Shown piece by piece: positions 1-5,109 of a stretch of DNA of 20,916 bases; positions within the stretch are counted from its first letter, which is position 1; every line of letters begins with the position of its first letter. The notes beneath the pieces are model-generated. The model did no database searches, was not told the origin of the DNA, and saw nothing but the letters and a program-made list of their open reading frames with translations. Position numbers and translations under genes: made by a program. The DNA is from a virus. Where the stretch lies: IMG/VR virus record IMGVR_UViG_3300042388_000067, positions 1-20,916 of that record. One strand, written 5' to 3'.

Positions 1-56
1 TCGTGATTACTCCCGTCGCAATTTTCCGCATCTTGACGAAGGAGGCGAAGCGATGA
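1..56 (+). CDS. 3' end of an upstream gene (partial, unidentified)
   Basis: The third frame is open from the window edge to a TGA at 54-56. That TGA overlaps the ATG of the next gene in the ATGA arrangement used throughout this region. Only about 17 residues are visible, too few for identification. The alternative is that the frame of the next gene simply extends upstream, because it is also open to the window edge. The strong Shine-Dalgarno at 39-45 argues against that. Confidence 0.35.
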   Translation, partial: VITPVAIFRILTKEAKR

Positions 57-409
57 CCGACAGCACAGAACCCCCACCGCTGACCCAATTCCAAATGAAC
101 CAGTTCGTAATGCTGTCCGCGCTGCCGACGCTTGCGCCTGCGCTTGCACCTGCGGAATCGCGGCTGCGGTGGCTGGAGGCCGAACTCGCCGCGCTCAAGG
201 CTCAGGCCGACCCGCTCAACGACGCGGTGGAAGAAGCGTGCGGCGAACTGCCGTCAGGCTGGATGGTGTTGATCTCTTTGGAACGCGGCGCAGGGTGGGT
301 GGATTTGATTTATCCAGACGGAAGAATGCACGAGGTACACGAGGACGAGACCAAGGTGGCCGATCTTGTGCGCGAAGCGATCCGCATGGTGAAGGAGGGG
401 GAGCGATGA
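53..409 (+). CDS. Small hypothetical phage protein with a coiled-coil segment (118 aa)
   Basis: I do not recognise a characterised family. The ATG at 53 is preceded by AAGGAGG at 39-45 with 7-base spacing, a near-ideal ribosome binding site. The first 35 residues are rich in Pro, Ala and Thr. Residues about 36-52 form a short Leu/Ala/Glu-rich helix (RLRWLEAELAALKA). A conserved-looking stretch (DPLNDAVEEACGELP) follows, then a compact C-terminal half with aromatic and acidic residues. The helix plus following stretch is repeated in the next gene, so the two are partial paralogues sharing a cassette. The stop overlaps the next start (ATGA). It belongs to a run of small accessory genes of the kind found in variable, non-structural phage regions. 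No function can be assigned from sequence. Confidence 0.75.
   Translation: MTDSTEPPPLTQFQMNQFVMLSALPTLAPALAPAESRLRWLEAELAALKAQADPLNDAVEEACGELPSGWMVLISLERGAGWVDLIYPDGRMHEVHEDETKVADLVREAIRMVKEGER
179..253 (+). repeat. Copy 1 of a dispersed direct repeat encoding a coiled-coil cassette
   Basis: About 75 bases here match 511-582 in the next gene. The first 23 bases (179-201 and 511-533) and the last 15 (239-253 and 568-582) are identical. The copies differ in length by one codon and share the reading frame, so both encode an ELAALKA helix followed by a DPxNDA...EEACGELP stretch. Confidence 0.7.
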
Positions 410-960
410 GCGACACCAACGACATCCCCCAGCGGCTGCGTGACTTGCGGCGGGGAGACTACTCCCGCTGGCTGTTGGACAGCGCCGCCAACGAGATCAC
501 CCGCCTCCGCGCCGAACTCGCCGCGCTCAAGGCGCCCGACCCGATCAACGACGCCTCTGAAGAGGCTTGCGGCGAACTGCCGTGCGAAGGCGAAGCCATG
601 AGCGAAACACCGAGGACGGACGCTCGTGTGTTTTCTGTGGGGGTTGAGGTTCGCGGTCACGACGGGGAGCCACAGACGGAGTATGTCGATGTCGTGTACG
701 AGGGCTTCGCGCAAGAACTGGAGCGGGAACTCGCCGCCGCGAAGGCCGAGGTCGCGAAGGCAAACGCCGAGCGCGACGAGGCGCGGCGGTCTGCCTGTTT
801 GGCCAAGGCACGGTATCTGGAATCCATCGACGGTTTTCCGCGACCCACAGATGATGAGATCGGCATCAAGGCGCGAGCAATCGCAAGAGGTATGGGCTGG
901 GACTGCTTCGCGCCGCACGCGAACACGACCGATGTTCCCGTGCAGAATGGGGGTGAGTGA
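406..960 (+). CDS. Small hypothetical phage protein, possible fusion of two short genes (184 aa)
   Basis: The start at 406 has AAGGAGG at 392-398 and overlaps the previous stop by ATGA. Residues 1-63 include a helix and the EEACGELP cassette shared with the preceding gene. From residue 65 the protein reads MSETPRTDAR, followed by a Leu/Ala/Glu-rich coiled coil (around ELERELAAAKAEVAKANAE). That MSETPRTDA start plus coiled coil is familiar as the beginning of short stand-alone phage proteins of unknown function. The gene may therefore be an in-frame fusion, or translation may also begin at ATG 598, behind a weak GAAGG-type site. The C-terminal part (residues about 145-184) has a mixed charged helix and a short aromatic segment. 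Function is unknown. Confidence 0.7.
   Translation: MSDTNDIPQRLRDLRRGDYSRWLLDSAANEITRLRAELAALKAPDPINDASEEACGELPCEGEAMSETPRTDARVFSVGVEVRGHDGEPQTEYVDVVYEGFAQELERELAAAKAEVAKANAERDEARRSACLAKARYLESIDGFPRPTDDEIGIKARAIARGMGWDCFAPHANTTDVPVQNGGE
511..582 (+). repeat. Copy 2 of the coiled-coil cassette repeat
   Basis: This is the second copy of the repeat at 179-253, 72 bases long and in the same reading frame. A weaker third resemblance lies near 726-745, where an ELAAAKAE helix is encoded by similar DNA. Confidence 0.7.
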
Positions 961-1187
961 TGTTCCTCTGCGGACTGGACAACGACGATCAGCCAGTCGC
1001 CATTATGATCGCCAACTGCAAGGCAATCACGCTGCTCCGATACGATGATGGCGACGCGCTGTATGTGGAGTGGGGCGACAAGCAAACTGGCCGTACTGTG
1101 CAAGCAATCGGAGCGACCGTGTGCGATGCGGCGATGCTCATCCCCGTGCTTGACCTTTTCTTGCCGAAAGCGAGCAAGAAGCCATGA
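960..1187 (+). CDS. Small hypothetical phage protein (75 aa)
   Basis: The ATG at 960 overlaps the previous stop as TGATG and follows a GGGGGTGAG stretch at 949-957. A GTG three bases upstream is a less likely start. The product is a small mixed alpha/beta protein with hydrophobic strands (PVAIMIANCKAITLLRY and LIPVLDLFL) and no obvious signal peptide or nuclease motif. I do not recognise the family. It sits in a tightly coupled run of small accessory genes and its stop overlaps the next start as ATGA. Confidence 0.65.
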   Translation: MFLCGLDNDDQPVAIMIANCKAITLLRYDDGDALYVEWGDKQTGRTVQAIGATVCDAAMLIPVLDLFLPKASKKP

Positions 1188-1294
1188 TCCTCGCCGCACT
1201 CACCGCGTTCATCTCGTTCGTGGCGCTTGGCATCGCAATGCTCTGCTCCATGATTGACAGGCAAACCGACGAAAGGCCCGACGATGCCGAGTGA
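1184..1294 (+). CDS. Tiny single-pass membrane protein (36 aa)
   Basis: ATG 1184 overlaps the previous stop (ATGA), and the frame runs 36 codons to TGA 1292-1294. Residues 2-23 are almost entirely hydrophobic (ILAALTAFISFVALGIAMLC) and form one predicted membrane helix. A short polar, acidic tail (DRQTDERPDDAE) follows. The composition and the exact coupling to the genes on both sides argue that it is real despite its size. The next gene starts inside it, overlapping by 11 bases. Its role is unknown; small membrane peptides of this kind are frequent in phage accessory regions. Confidence 0.6.
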   Translation: MILAALTAFISFVALGIAMLCSMIDRQTDERPDDAE

Positions 1295-1625
1295 ATCACC
1301 ACGCGAACGCCTACTCCTCGACGCCGCAGCAGCAACGCGCGAACGCGGCCAGTCATACGGCTCCCCGCGCGACCACTTCGCCCGGACTGTCGGCGCGATC
1401 AACGCGCTCTTCGCGCACAAACTCAGCGAGCCGCTGACGCCAGCCGACTGGGGAATCTTCATGGTCCTCGACAAGTGCGCGCGCGAGCAGCACCTACCCA
1501 AGCGCGACAACATGACCGACGTGGCCGGGTACGCCGGATGCGTTGCGGAGATCCGCGCCGAGACGGAGGCATTCAATGCGTCGTGGCACGTCAACCGAAC
1601 CACCGACAAGGAGCAAACCGCATGA
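1284..1625 (+). CDS. DUF6378-like phage protein (113 aa)
   Basis: The chosen start is ATG 1284, with GAAAGG about 7 bases upstream. A TTG at 1254 would add 10 unlikely residues. The layout matches my memory of the small phage family DUF6378. An N-terminal helix (RERLLLDAAAAT) is followed by RGQSYGSPRDHFAR, then a helical segment ending in LTPADWGIFMVLDKCAR, then a histidine/aspartate-bearing loop and a DVAGYAGCVAEI helix. Members are short all-helical proteins of unknown function, common in early or accessory regions of tailed phages. The alternation of His, Asp and Glu residues resembles helical nucleotide-pyrophosphohydrolase folds, but I cannot show catalytic activity from sequence. The gene overlaps both neighbours. 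Confidence 0.75.
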   Translation: MPSESPRERLLLDAAAATRERGQSYGSPRDHFARTVGAINALFAHKLSEPLTPADWGIFMVLDKCAREQHLPKRDNMTDVAGYAGCVAEIRAETEAFNASWHVNRTTDKEQTA

Positions 1626-1870
1626 ACCCGATTGATGACGAGATGGCGACAGAGGCAAGGAAGTTTGCCGAAGAACTGGAGATGATGCACTTCACCGCAC
1701 CTGACGAAGAGACTGTCCGCGTGCCGCTCGGCACGCTGCGCCGCGCGGCCAATCTGCTCAAGACCGTGCTGGACGCGGCCATAGAGCAATCCGAGAACGC
1801 CCGCGCCGCGCACAACGCGGTCACGGTAGCCGACCGTATGCTGCGCGAGAAGGACGGTGCGACCCAATGA
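1622..1870 (+). CDS. Small helical hypothetical protein (82 aa)
   Basis: ATG 1622 overlaps the previous stop as ATGA. The product is acidic at the N-terminus (residues 1-30) and predicted to be mainly helical. It contains RVPLGTLRRAANLLKTVLDAA and a further helix with AARAHN-type composition. No family is recognised and no catalytic motif is visible. Its stop overlaps the start of the next membrane protein. Confidence 0.65.
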   Translation: MNPIDDEMATEARKFAEELEMMHFTAPDEETVRVPLGTLRRAANLLKTVLDAAIEQSENARAAHNAVTVADRMLREKDGATQ

Positions 1871-2034
1871 TGTCCTACCTGATTCGCCGGACGTGCTACG
1901 CGCTGACCGCGCTCGGACTGCTGCTTGCCGCGTTCGGGCTGGCGACCGACCCCGGACTTGCCGTCGCCGGGTTCTACATGGCGATGCTGTTCGGGTTCTT
2001 CTCGGCGTTGCTACAGGTCCGACGCCTGTTCTGA
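1867..2034 (+). CDS. Tiny two-helix membrane protein (55 aa)
   Basis: ATG 1867 overlaps the previous stop (ATGA); a second ATG follows immediately. The 55-residue product has a basic N-terminus (IRRTCY), a hydrophobic helix at about residues 10-25, a short loop containing DPG, a second hydrophobic helix at about 32-50, and ends in VRRLF. Positive charges at both ends suggest that both termini face the cytoplasm. It is the last gene before the terminator at 2053. Its function is unknown; a holin-like role is possible by topology, but a better holin candidate lies in the lysis cluster at 3970. Confidence 0.6.
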   Translation: MMSYLIRRTCYALTALGLLLAAFGLATDPGLAVAGFYMAMLFGFFSALLQVRRLF

Positions 2035-2052
2035 CCCATTGTCCCTTTCTTG

Positions 2053-2092
2053 GCGGCGGCGGTCCTTGCGGGCCGTCGCCGCTTTGTCTTTG
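2053..2092 (+). terminator. Intrinsic (rho-independent) terminator
   Basis: A 13-base-pair stem (2053-2065 with 2070-2082, two G-U wobbles) closes a TTGC tetraloop. It is followed at once by TTTGTCTTT. It lies 18 bases after the stop of the small membrane gene and 16 bases before the start chosen for the next gene. It therefore probably ends or attenuates the transcript of the small-gene operon. Confidence 0.75.
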
Positions 2093-2108
2093 TGCCGATG
2101 AAGTCACC

Positions 2109-2492
2109 GTGCAGAGGGTACGGATCACGATTCCCATCCCCGACCGCGTCCTGTCTCCAAACGCCCGCGTGCATTGGGCGACGAAGAGCCGCGCTGTCAA
2201 GGCGGCGCGTCAACTGGCGTACATCGAGACGCGCAACGCCATAGCGTCGTGCAAGTCGTTCGACCCGTGGGATGACGCGCTCTGCGTGTCGCGGTTCTAC
2301 TTCTCGACCAAGCGGACGCGCGACAAGGACAACGCTCAGGCTTCGCTTAAGGCCGCGTTCGACGGCATTGCCGATGCTGGAATCGTCACGAATGACTCGG
2401 CGTTCACGCACCGGATCGAGATCCGGGAGCCGGACAAGGCCAACCCGAGGGTAGAGATCACGATCTCACAGTGGAGGCAGCATGAAGATTGA
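2109..2492 (+). CDS. rusA: RusA-family Holliday junction resolvase (crossover junction endodeoxyribonuclease)
   Basis: RusA is a small dimeric, metal-dependent endonuclease that cuts four-way DNA junctions. The chosen GTG start gives 127 aa, close to the usual 115-140 of the family. An N-terminal beta-strand (RVRITIPIP) is followed by LSPNARVHWATKSR, the usual early motif. The catalytic core RDKDN (D72, D74, N75) sits before a helix and GIVTND (D97), matching the family pattern in which a D-x-DN motif pairs with a downstream aspartate. The start is uncertain: there is only a weak purine-rich site (GATGAAG), and the frame is open far upstream through the terminator. It overlaps the phosphoesterase gene by 11 bases. 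In phages the enzyme resolves recombination or replication branches before packaging. Confidence 0.85.
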   Translation: MQRVRITIPIPDRVLSPNARVHWATKSRAVKAARQLAYIETRNAIASCKSFDPWDDALCVSRFYFSTKRTRDKDNAQASLKAAFDGIADAGIVTNDSAFTHRIEIREPDKANPRVEITISQWRQHED

Positions 2493-3369
2493 GAGTTCGC
2501 GACCGTCGCCTACGGTCATCGTCGCCAACGTCATGCTCGACAAGGTCGGGGATTCGGCCACGTTCCTGCTGCGGTCTGACGCGCACCACGACGCGGTCGC
2601 GGCGAATCAGGAACTTGAGATGCGGCATCTCAACGAGGCCGTCGAGCGTGACGCGGTCATCTGTGACATCGGCGACCTGTTCGACTGTATGCAGGGGCGC
2701 TATGACAAGCGGTCAGACCGCTCCGCGCTCCGTCCTGAGTACCAGCATGGTCCGTACCTCAATCGGCTGGTGGACGTGGCTACGGAGCGGTATAGGCCGT
2801 TTGCAGACCGATGGCTTCTCATGTCGCGAGGCAACCACGAAACAGCCATCGCCAAGCACAACGACTTCGACCTGACCGAGCAACTCTACTCGAGGCTCTC
2901 GACCAACTCCAAGATCCTGCAACTGGGGTCGTATGCGGGTTACGTCTGCATCAGGATTGGCATCCCTCAAAAGCCGCTTGGGTCCATCAAGATCGCCTAC
3001 CACCACGGGTTCGGCGGGTCCGCGCCCGTGACGCGCGGCGTCATCCAGTCGAACCGAATGGCCATCGCGTACCCGGACGCGGACATCGTGTGGTCAGGCC
3101 ACACGCATACCGAATACTACGTCACTCTCGCGCGGCAGCGGCTGCTTCAGAACTGGACCGTCGAGCGCGACGAACAGACACACATCAAGAGTCCCGGCTA
3201 CAAGGAGGACACGCTGAAGGGCGAGGGCTGGGCCGTGGAGAAGGGATTCATGCCGGGGAGCCTCGGCGCGTGGTGGCTCCGGCTGTGGTGCGAATCCAAG
3301 ACGGTCACCGCAAACAATGTCAAGCACCGTCAGTACCGGGTGCGGTACTCGTTGGAGGCGGCGAAGTGA
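2482..3369 (+). CDS. Calcineurin-like metallophosphoesterase (295 aa)
   Basis: The five signature motifs of the metallophosphoesterase superfamily are present in order: D33-x-H35 in RSDAHHD, GDLFD at 64-68, GNHE at 117-120, the histidine pair H174-H175 and GHTH at 206-209. All predicted ligands of the two-metal centre are intact, so the enzyme should be active as a phosphodiesterase or phosphatase. Its substrate cannot be read from the sequence; phage members are usually annotated only at family level. The ATG at 2482 follows GGAGG at 2473-2477. The gene overlaps the resolvase upstream and the GTG-started gene downstream. Its pairing with a resolvase suggests nucleic-acid processing rather than a structural role, which is an inference. 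Confidence 0.9.
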   Translation: MKIESSRPSPTVIVANVMLDKVGDSATFLLRSDAHHDAVAANQELEMRHLNEAVERDAVICDIGDLFDCMQGRYDKRSDRSALRPEYQHGPYLNRLVDVATERYRPFADRWLLMSRGNHETAIAKHNDFDLTEQLYSRLSTNSKILQLGSYAGYVCIRIGIPQKPLGSIKIAYHHGFGGSAPVTRGVIQSNRMAIAYPDADIVWSGHTHTEYYVTLARQRLLQNWTVERDEQTHIKSPGYKEDTLKGEGWAVEKGFMPGSLGAWWLRLWCESKTVTANNVKHRQYRVRYSLEAAK

Positions 3370-3650
3370 CCGACGAAACCCCGAAGCCCAAACAGGAGCG
3401 CAAGGCCGCGCCGCCGGACCCGGCCACGATGGAGGCGGCAATCGTCGCCCAGTCCGCGCGCGAGGTCGTGGAGGTCATCGGCGCCGACGCAGTCCTGATC
3501 GTGTGGACCAAGCAGCGGCGGCGCAAGACCTCCATCTCGATGACCTCGCTTGGCAACGCGCTGACGGTCAAGGGACTCATGGCTTGGATCGCGGAGAAGG
3601 TCGAGGAAGAGACGGACGGAGATGACGAGGACGAGGACGATGACGAATGA
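3366..3650 (+). CDS. Small hypothetical protein with a highly acidic C-terminus (94 aa)
   Basis: The start is GTG 3366, overlapping the phosphoesterase stop, with GGAGG at 3354-3358 and 7-base spacing. The N-terminus is Lys/Pro-rich (residues 1-22). A central region (residues about 27-75) looks like a small folded domain with a helix, strands (DAVLIVWTKQ) and a basic segment (RRRKTS). The last dozen or so residues are nearly all Asp and Glu. I recognise no family. Acidic tails of this sort occur in DNA-mimic and regulatory proteins and in assembly factors, but nothing here distinguishes these. The stop overlaps the next start as ATGA. Confidence 0.7.
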   Translation: MTDETPKPKQERKAAPPDPATMEAAIVAQSAREVVEVIGADAVLIVWTKQRRRKTSISMTSLGNALTVKGLMAWIAEKVEEETDGDDEDEDDDE

Positions 3651-3973
3651 ACGGGCGCGACTTGGCGTCTGCGCTTGCCGATGATCCATCCATGCCCGAA
3701 GAGAAGCCGCCAAGGATCAGCCTCACCACCATCCTGATCGTTGGTCAGATCGCGGTGATGGTCTGCGGCTTCGGCGGCATGGTCTACGCTTTGGGCGGGA
3801 AGGCCGAACAGATCTCGATGTCGCAGCGCGACATCGGCAAACTCGCGGAGGCCGCTTCGGACCTCGCGAGGACTCAGGCATCGTCCGCTGTGGTCGATGC
3901 CGTTCACAACAAGACAATCGAGGACATCCAGCGAAGGCTGGACGCCATCGAGCGTCGAACGGAGGCAAGATGA
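3647..3973 (+). CDS. Single-pass membrane protein with a periplasmic or cytoplasmic coiled coil (108 aa)
   Basis: ATG 3647 overlaps the previous stop. Residues 1-23 are polar, residues about 24-48 form one strong membrane helix (LTTILIVGQIAVMVCGFGGM), and the rest is a charged helix likely to be a coiled coil (around QRDIGKLAEAASDLARTQ and IEDIQRRLDAIERRTEA). This layout, a short N-terminus, one membrane span and a long helical tail, is seen in some phage lysis-associated proteins, including DUF2730-like and spanin-like ones. It lies directly before the holin-like gene and overlaps it by four bases. Membership of a lysis cassette is inferred from context. Its precise role is unknown. Confidence 0.75.
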   Translation: MNGRDLASALADDPSMPEEKPPRISLTTILIVGQIAVMVCGFGGMVYALGGKAEQISMSQRDIGKLAEAASDLARTQASSAVVDAVHNKTIEDIQRRLDAIERRTEAR

Positions 3974-4167
3974 AGTCTTGGAAGACAACCGTCGCTGGCA
4001 TCGCCGCAATCCTGACTGCTGGTGGAGCCGCGCTCACCGCCATCTCTGACGGCAACCCTGCCACCGAGCCCGACTACGCCGCGCTGATCGCCGCTTGCAT
4101 CGCCGGACTCGGCCTTCTGTTTGCCCGCGACAACAGCGTGACGAGCGAGGACGCCGGGGCCAAGTGA
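3970..4167 (+). CDS. Holin-like small membrane protein (65 aa)
   Basis: The protein has two hydrophobic segments, residues about 6-25 (TTVAGIAAILTAGGAALTAI) and about 38-52 (ALIAACIAGLGLLFA), separated by a DGNPATEPD loop and followed by a charged tail starting RDNSV. I recognise the MKSWKTT...GLLFARDN pattern as a widespread short phage protein, often labelled holin or putative holin because of its size, two membrane spans and place near lysis genes. A holin forms the inner-membrane lesions that trigger lysis. The assignment rests on topology and context, not on a functional motif. It overlaps both neighbours (ATGA upstream, TGATG downstream). Confidence 0.7.
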   Translation: MKSWKTTVAGIAAILTAGGAALTAISDGNPATEPDYAALIAACIAGLGLLFARDNSVTSEDAGAK

Positions 4168-4424
4168 TGTCGAGCAACGCATCGCACGGCTGGCTCAAGG
4201 CGTCGGAGGCGTACCAATCGCACCGGGACGCGATCACGGGAACGTCTGCCACGTTGCTTGAGATGGCGAACCTCCCGGTTCATTCCGTGTGGATCGACGT
4301 AAAGGTGCTGATGCAACGCGCGGCAGACGAACTGGCGCACGCGAACGCAGACGTTGCGTTGCTGCGCGAAGAGAACGCCAATCTGAGAGAGCGAATCAAG
4401 GCGCTGGAGGCGCACGAAGGATGA
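4167..4424 (+). CDS. Small coiled-coil hypothetical protein (85 aa)
   Basis: ATG 4167 overlaps the holin-like stop as TGATG. Residues 1-40 are mixed polar. Residues about 57-82 are a strong leucine-zipper-like helix (ALLREENANLRERIKALE). There is no membrane segment or signal peptide. The family is not recognised. It sits between the holin-like gene and the spanin-like pair, so a lysis or regulatory role is possible but unproven. The stop overlaps ATG 4421. Confidence 0.65.
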   Translation: MSSNASHGWLKASEAYQSHRDAITGTSATLLEMANLPVHSVWIDVKVLMQRAADELAHANADVALLREENANLRERIKALEAHEG

Positions 4425-4747
4425 GCGCATGGCCTACCGGATACTGGCGCAGATCGTCGCGGCAATCGTCGAGTGGCTTGCTTCCCGCATCGAGCGAGGA
4501 AGCGTGGCTGTGGATTCAGACCGCGATGTGGGTAGGCTTCGCGCTGCTGGCGGTCGCATTCGCAAGTGGGTGCAGCAGAGCAGTATTGGTCCCCGAGTCG
4601 AGTCCGATCCGGATCGGCCCCGCGACTGAAGCACAGGTCTACACGTTGCAGTCCGGCGAGTGGCGGCTCTCTCCGAACCGCGTGACCATTCCCGAAGGCT
4701 GGTACTGCGTGCCGCCTTCGTTCGTGGAAGAGGATGAACCCAAATGA
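4421..4747 (+). CDS. Putative outer-membrane lipoprotein, Rz1-like o-spanin candidate
   Basis: The frame from ATG 4421 encodes 108 residues and has GGAGG at 4406-4410. However, residues 1-35 are Ser/Arg/Trp-rich and look like a shadow of the overlapping gene. A better lipoprotein start is the in-frame ATG 4526, which would give 73 aa beginning MWVGFALLAVAFASGC. The hydrophobic run at 38-49 ends in ASGC (C51 of the long form), a plausible lipobox for lipid attachment. The mature part contains VLVPESSPIRIGP, a short strand region and TIPEGWYCVPPSF, a pattern I associate with small phage lipoproteins near lysis genes. Outer-membrane spanins are short lipoproteins that pair with an inner-membrane spanin. 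The overlap with the 4429 gene in the +1 frame mimics lambda Rz/Rz1. Confidence 0.6.
   Translation: MSAWPTGYWRRSSRQSSSGLLPASSEEAWLWIQTAMWVGFALLAVAFASGCSRAVLVPESSPIRIGPATEAQVYTLQSGEWRLSPNRVTIPEGWYCVPPSFVEEDEPK
4429..4629 (+). CDS. Small membrane-associated protein, possible i-spanin partner overlapping the lipoprotein gene (66 aa)
   Basis: ATG 4429 has GAAGGA at 4416-4421 with about 7-base spacing and starts four bases after the previous stop. Residues 2-19 are hydrophobic (AYRILAQIVAAIVEWLAS) and may form a signal anchor. A basic and acidic helix follows (RIERGSVAVDSDRDVGRLR, then GGRIRKWV). The codons look like real coding usage, whereas the frame of 4421-4525 gives an unlikely peptide. I recognise the ERGSVAVDSDRD pattern from short phage proteins but know no experimentally assigned function. 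At 66 aa it would be a very short inner-membrane spanin, so that role is tentative. Confidence 0.5.
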   Translation: MAYRILAQIVAAIVEWLASRIERGSVAVDSDRDVGRLRAAGGRIRKWVQQSSIGPRVESDPDRPRD

Positions 4748-5109
4748 GTTGCGACGGCGTCTCCAACGAGTTCCATCTTCCGATCAAGCGCGGGGCGACC
4801 ACGACGCTGACGGTGACGTATCCCGCCGTCCTCACGGGTTACTCGGCGCGGATGATCGGTCGCGCGACCTACGATGACACCTCGACGCGGTTCTCTCTCG
4901 CGAGTCCCACGACGATCTCGGTGACTGTCGGAGTAAGCGCCACGACCGCAGTCGCCACGATCTCGTCTACCGTCAGCGGTGGGCTGACGATGGGCGAGAC
5001 GGGCGTCTTCGACTTCGAGTTCTTCGATGGCTCAAGTCCGGCTGACGTGAAGCCGTGTCTCCGGAAGGGTACGTTCGAGGTCATCCCGAACAGCAACGCC
5101 GCGCCATGA
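4744..5109 (+). CDS. BppU-like beta-sandwich virion protein (121 aa)
   Basis: The pattern is that of the N-terminal domain of the upper baseplate protein BppU and related phage proteins. It has an opening strand with KRGATTTLTVTYP, LTGYSARMIGRATY, an alternating Thr/Val/Ser-rich middle, then ETGVFDFEFFDG and a closing KGTFEVIP strand. In characterised phages this domain attaches receptor-binding proteins to the tail tip. Here it is a stand-alone domain-sized protein immediately before the fibre gene, consistent with an adaptor for the fibre. The start ATG 4744 overlaps the preceding stop and the stop overlaps the fibre start. The family call rests on pattern memory rather than alignment. Confidence 0.7.
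   Translation: MSCDGVSNEFHLPIKRGATTTLTVTYPAVLTGYSARMIGRATYDDTSTRFSLASPTTISVTVGVSATTAVATISSTVSGGLTMGETGVFDFEFFDGSSPADVKPCLRKGTFEVIPNSNAAP

Noticed and set aside
1857-2108. Extended upstream reading of the resolvase frame
   Set aside because: The frame is open back to 1857, but it would run through the small membrane gene and the terminator hairpin and encode Arg/Pro-rich sequence unlike any RusA N-terminus.
4739-4745. CCCAAAT heptamer just before the stop of the lipoprotein-like gene
   Set aside because: It looks like a slippery sequence, but the zero frame reads CCC AAA TGA, so the tRNAs would not sit on the required X XXY YYZ phase. The next gene also has its own ATG.
5055-5105. Earlier in-frame start for the fibre gene
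   Set aside because: It would add 17 residues overlapping the end of the BppU-like gene, whereas ATG 5106 gives the ATGA overlap used throughout the region.
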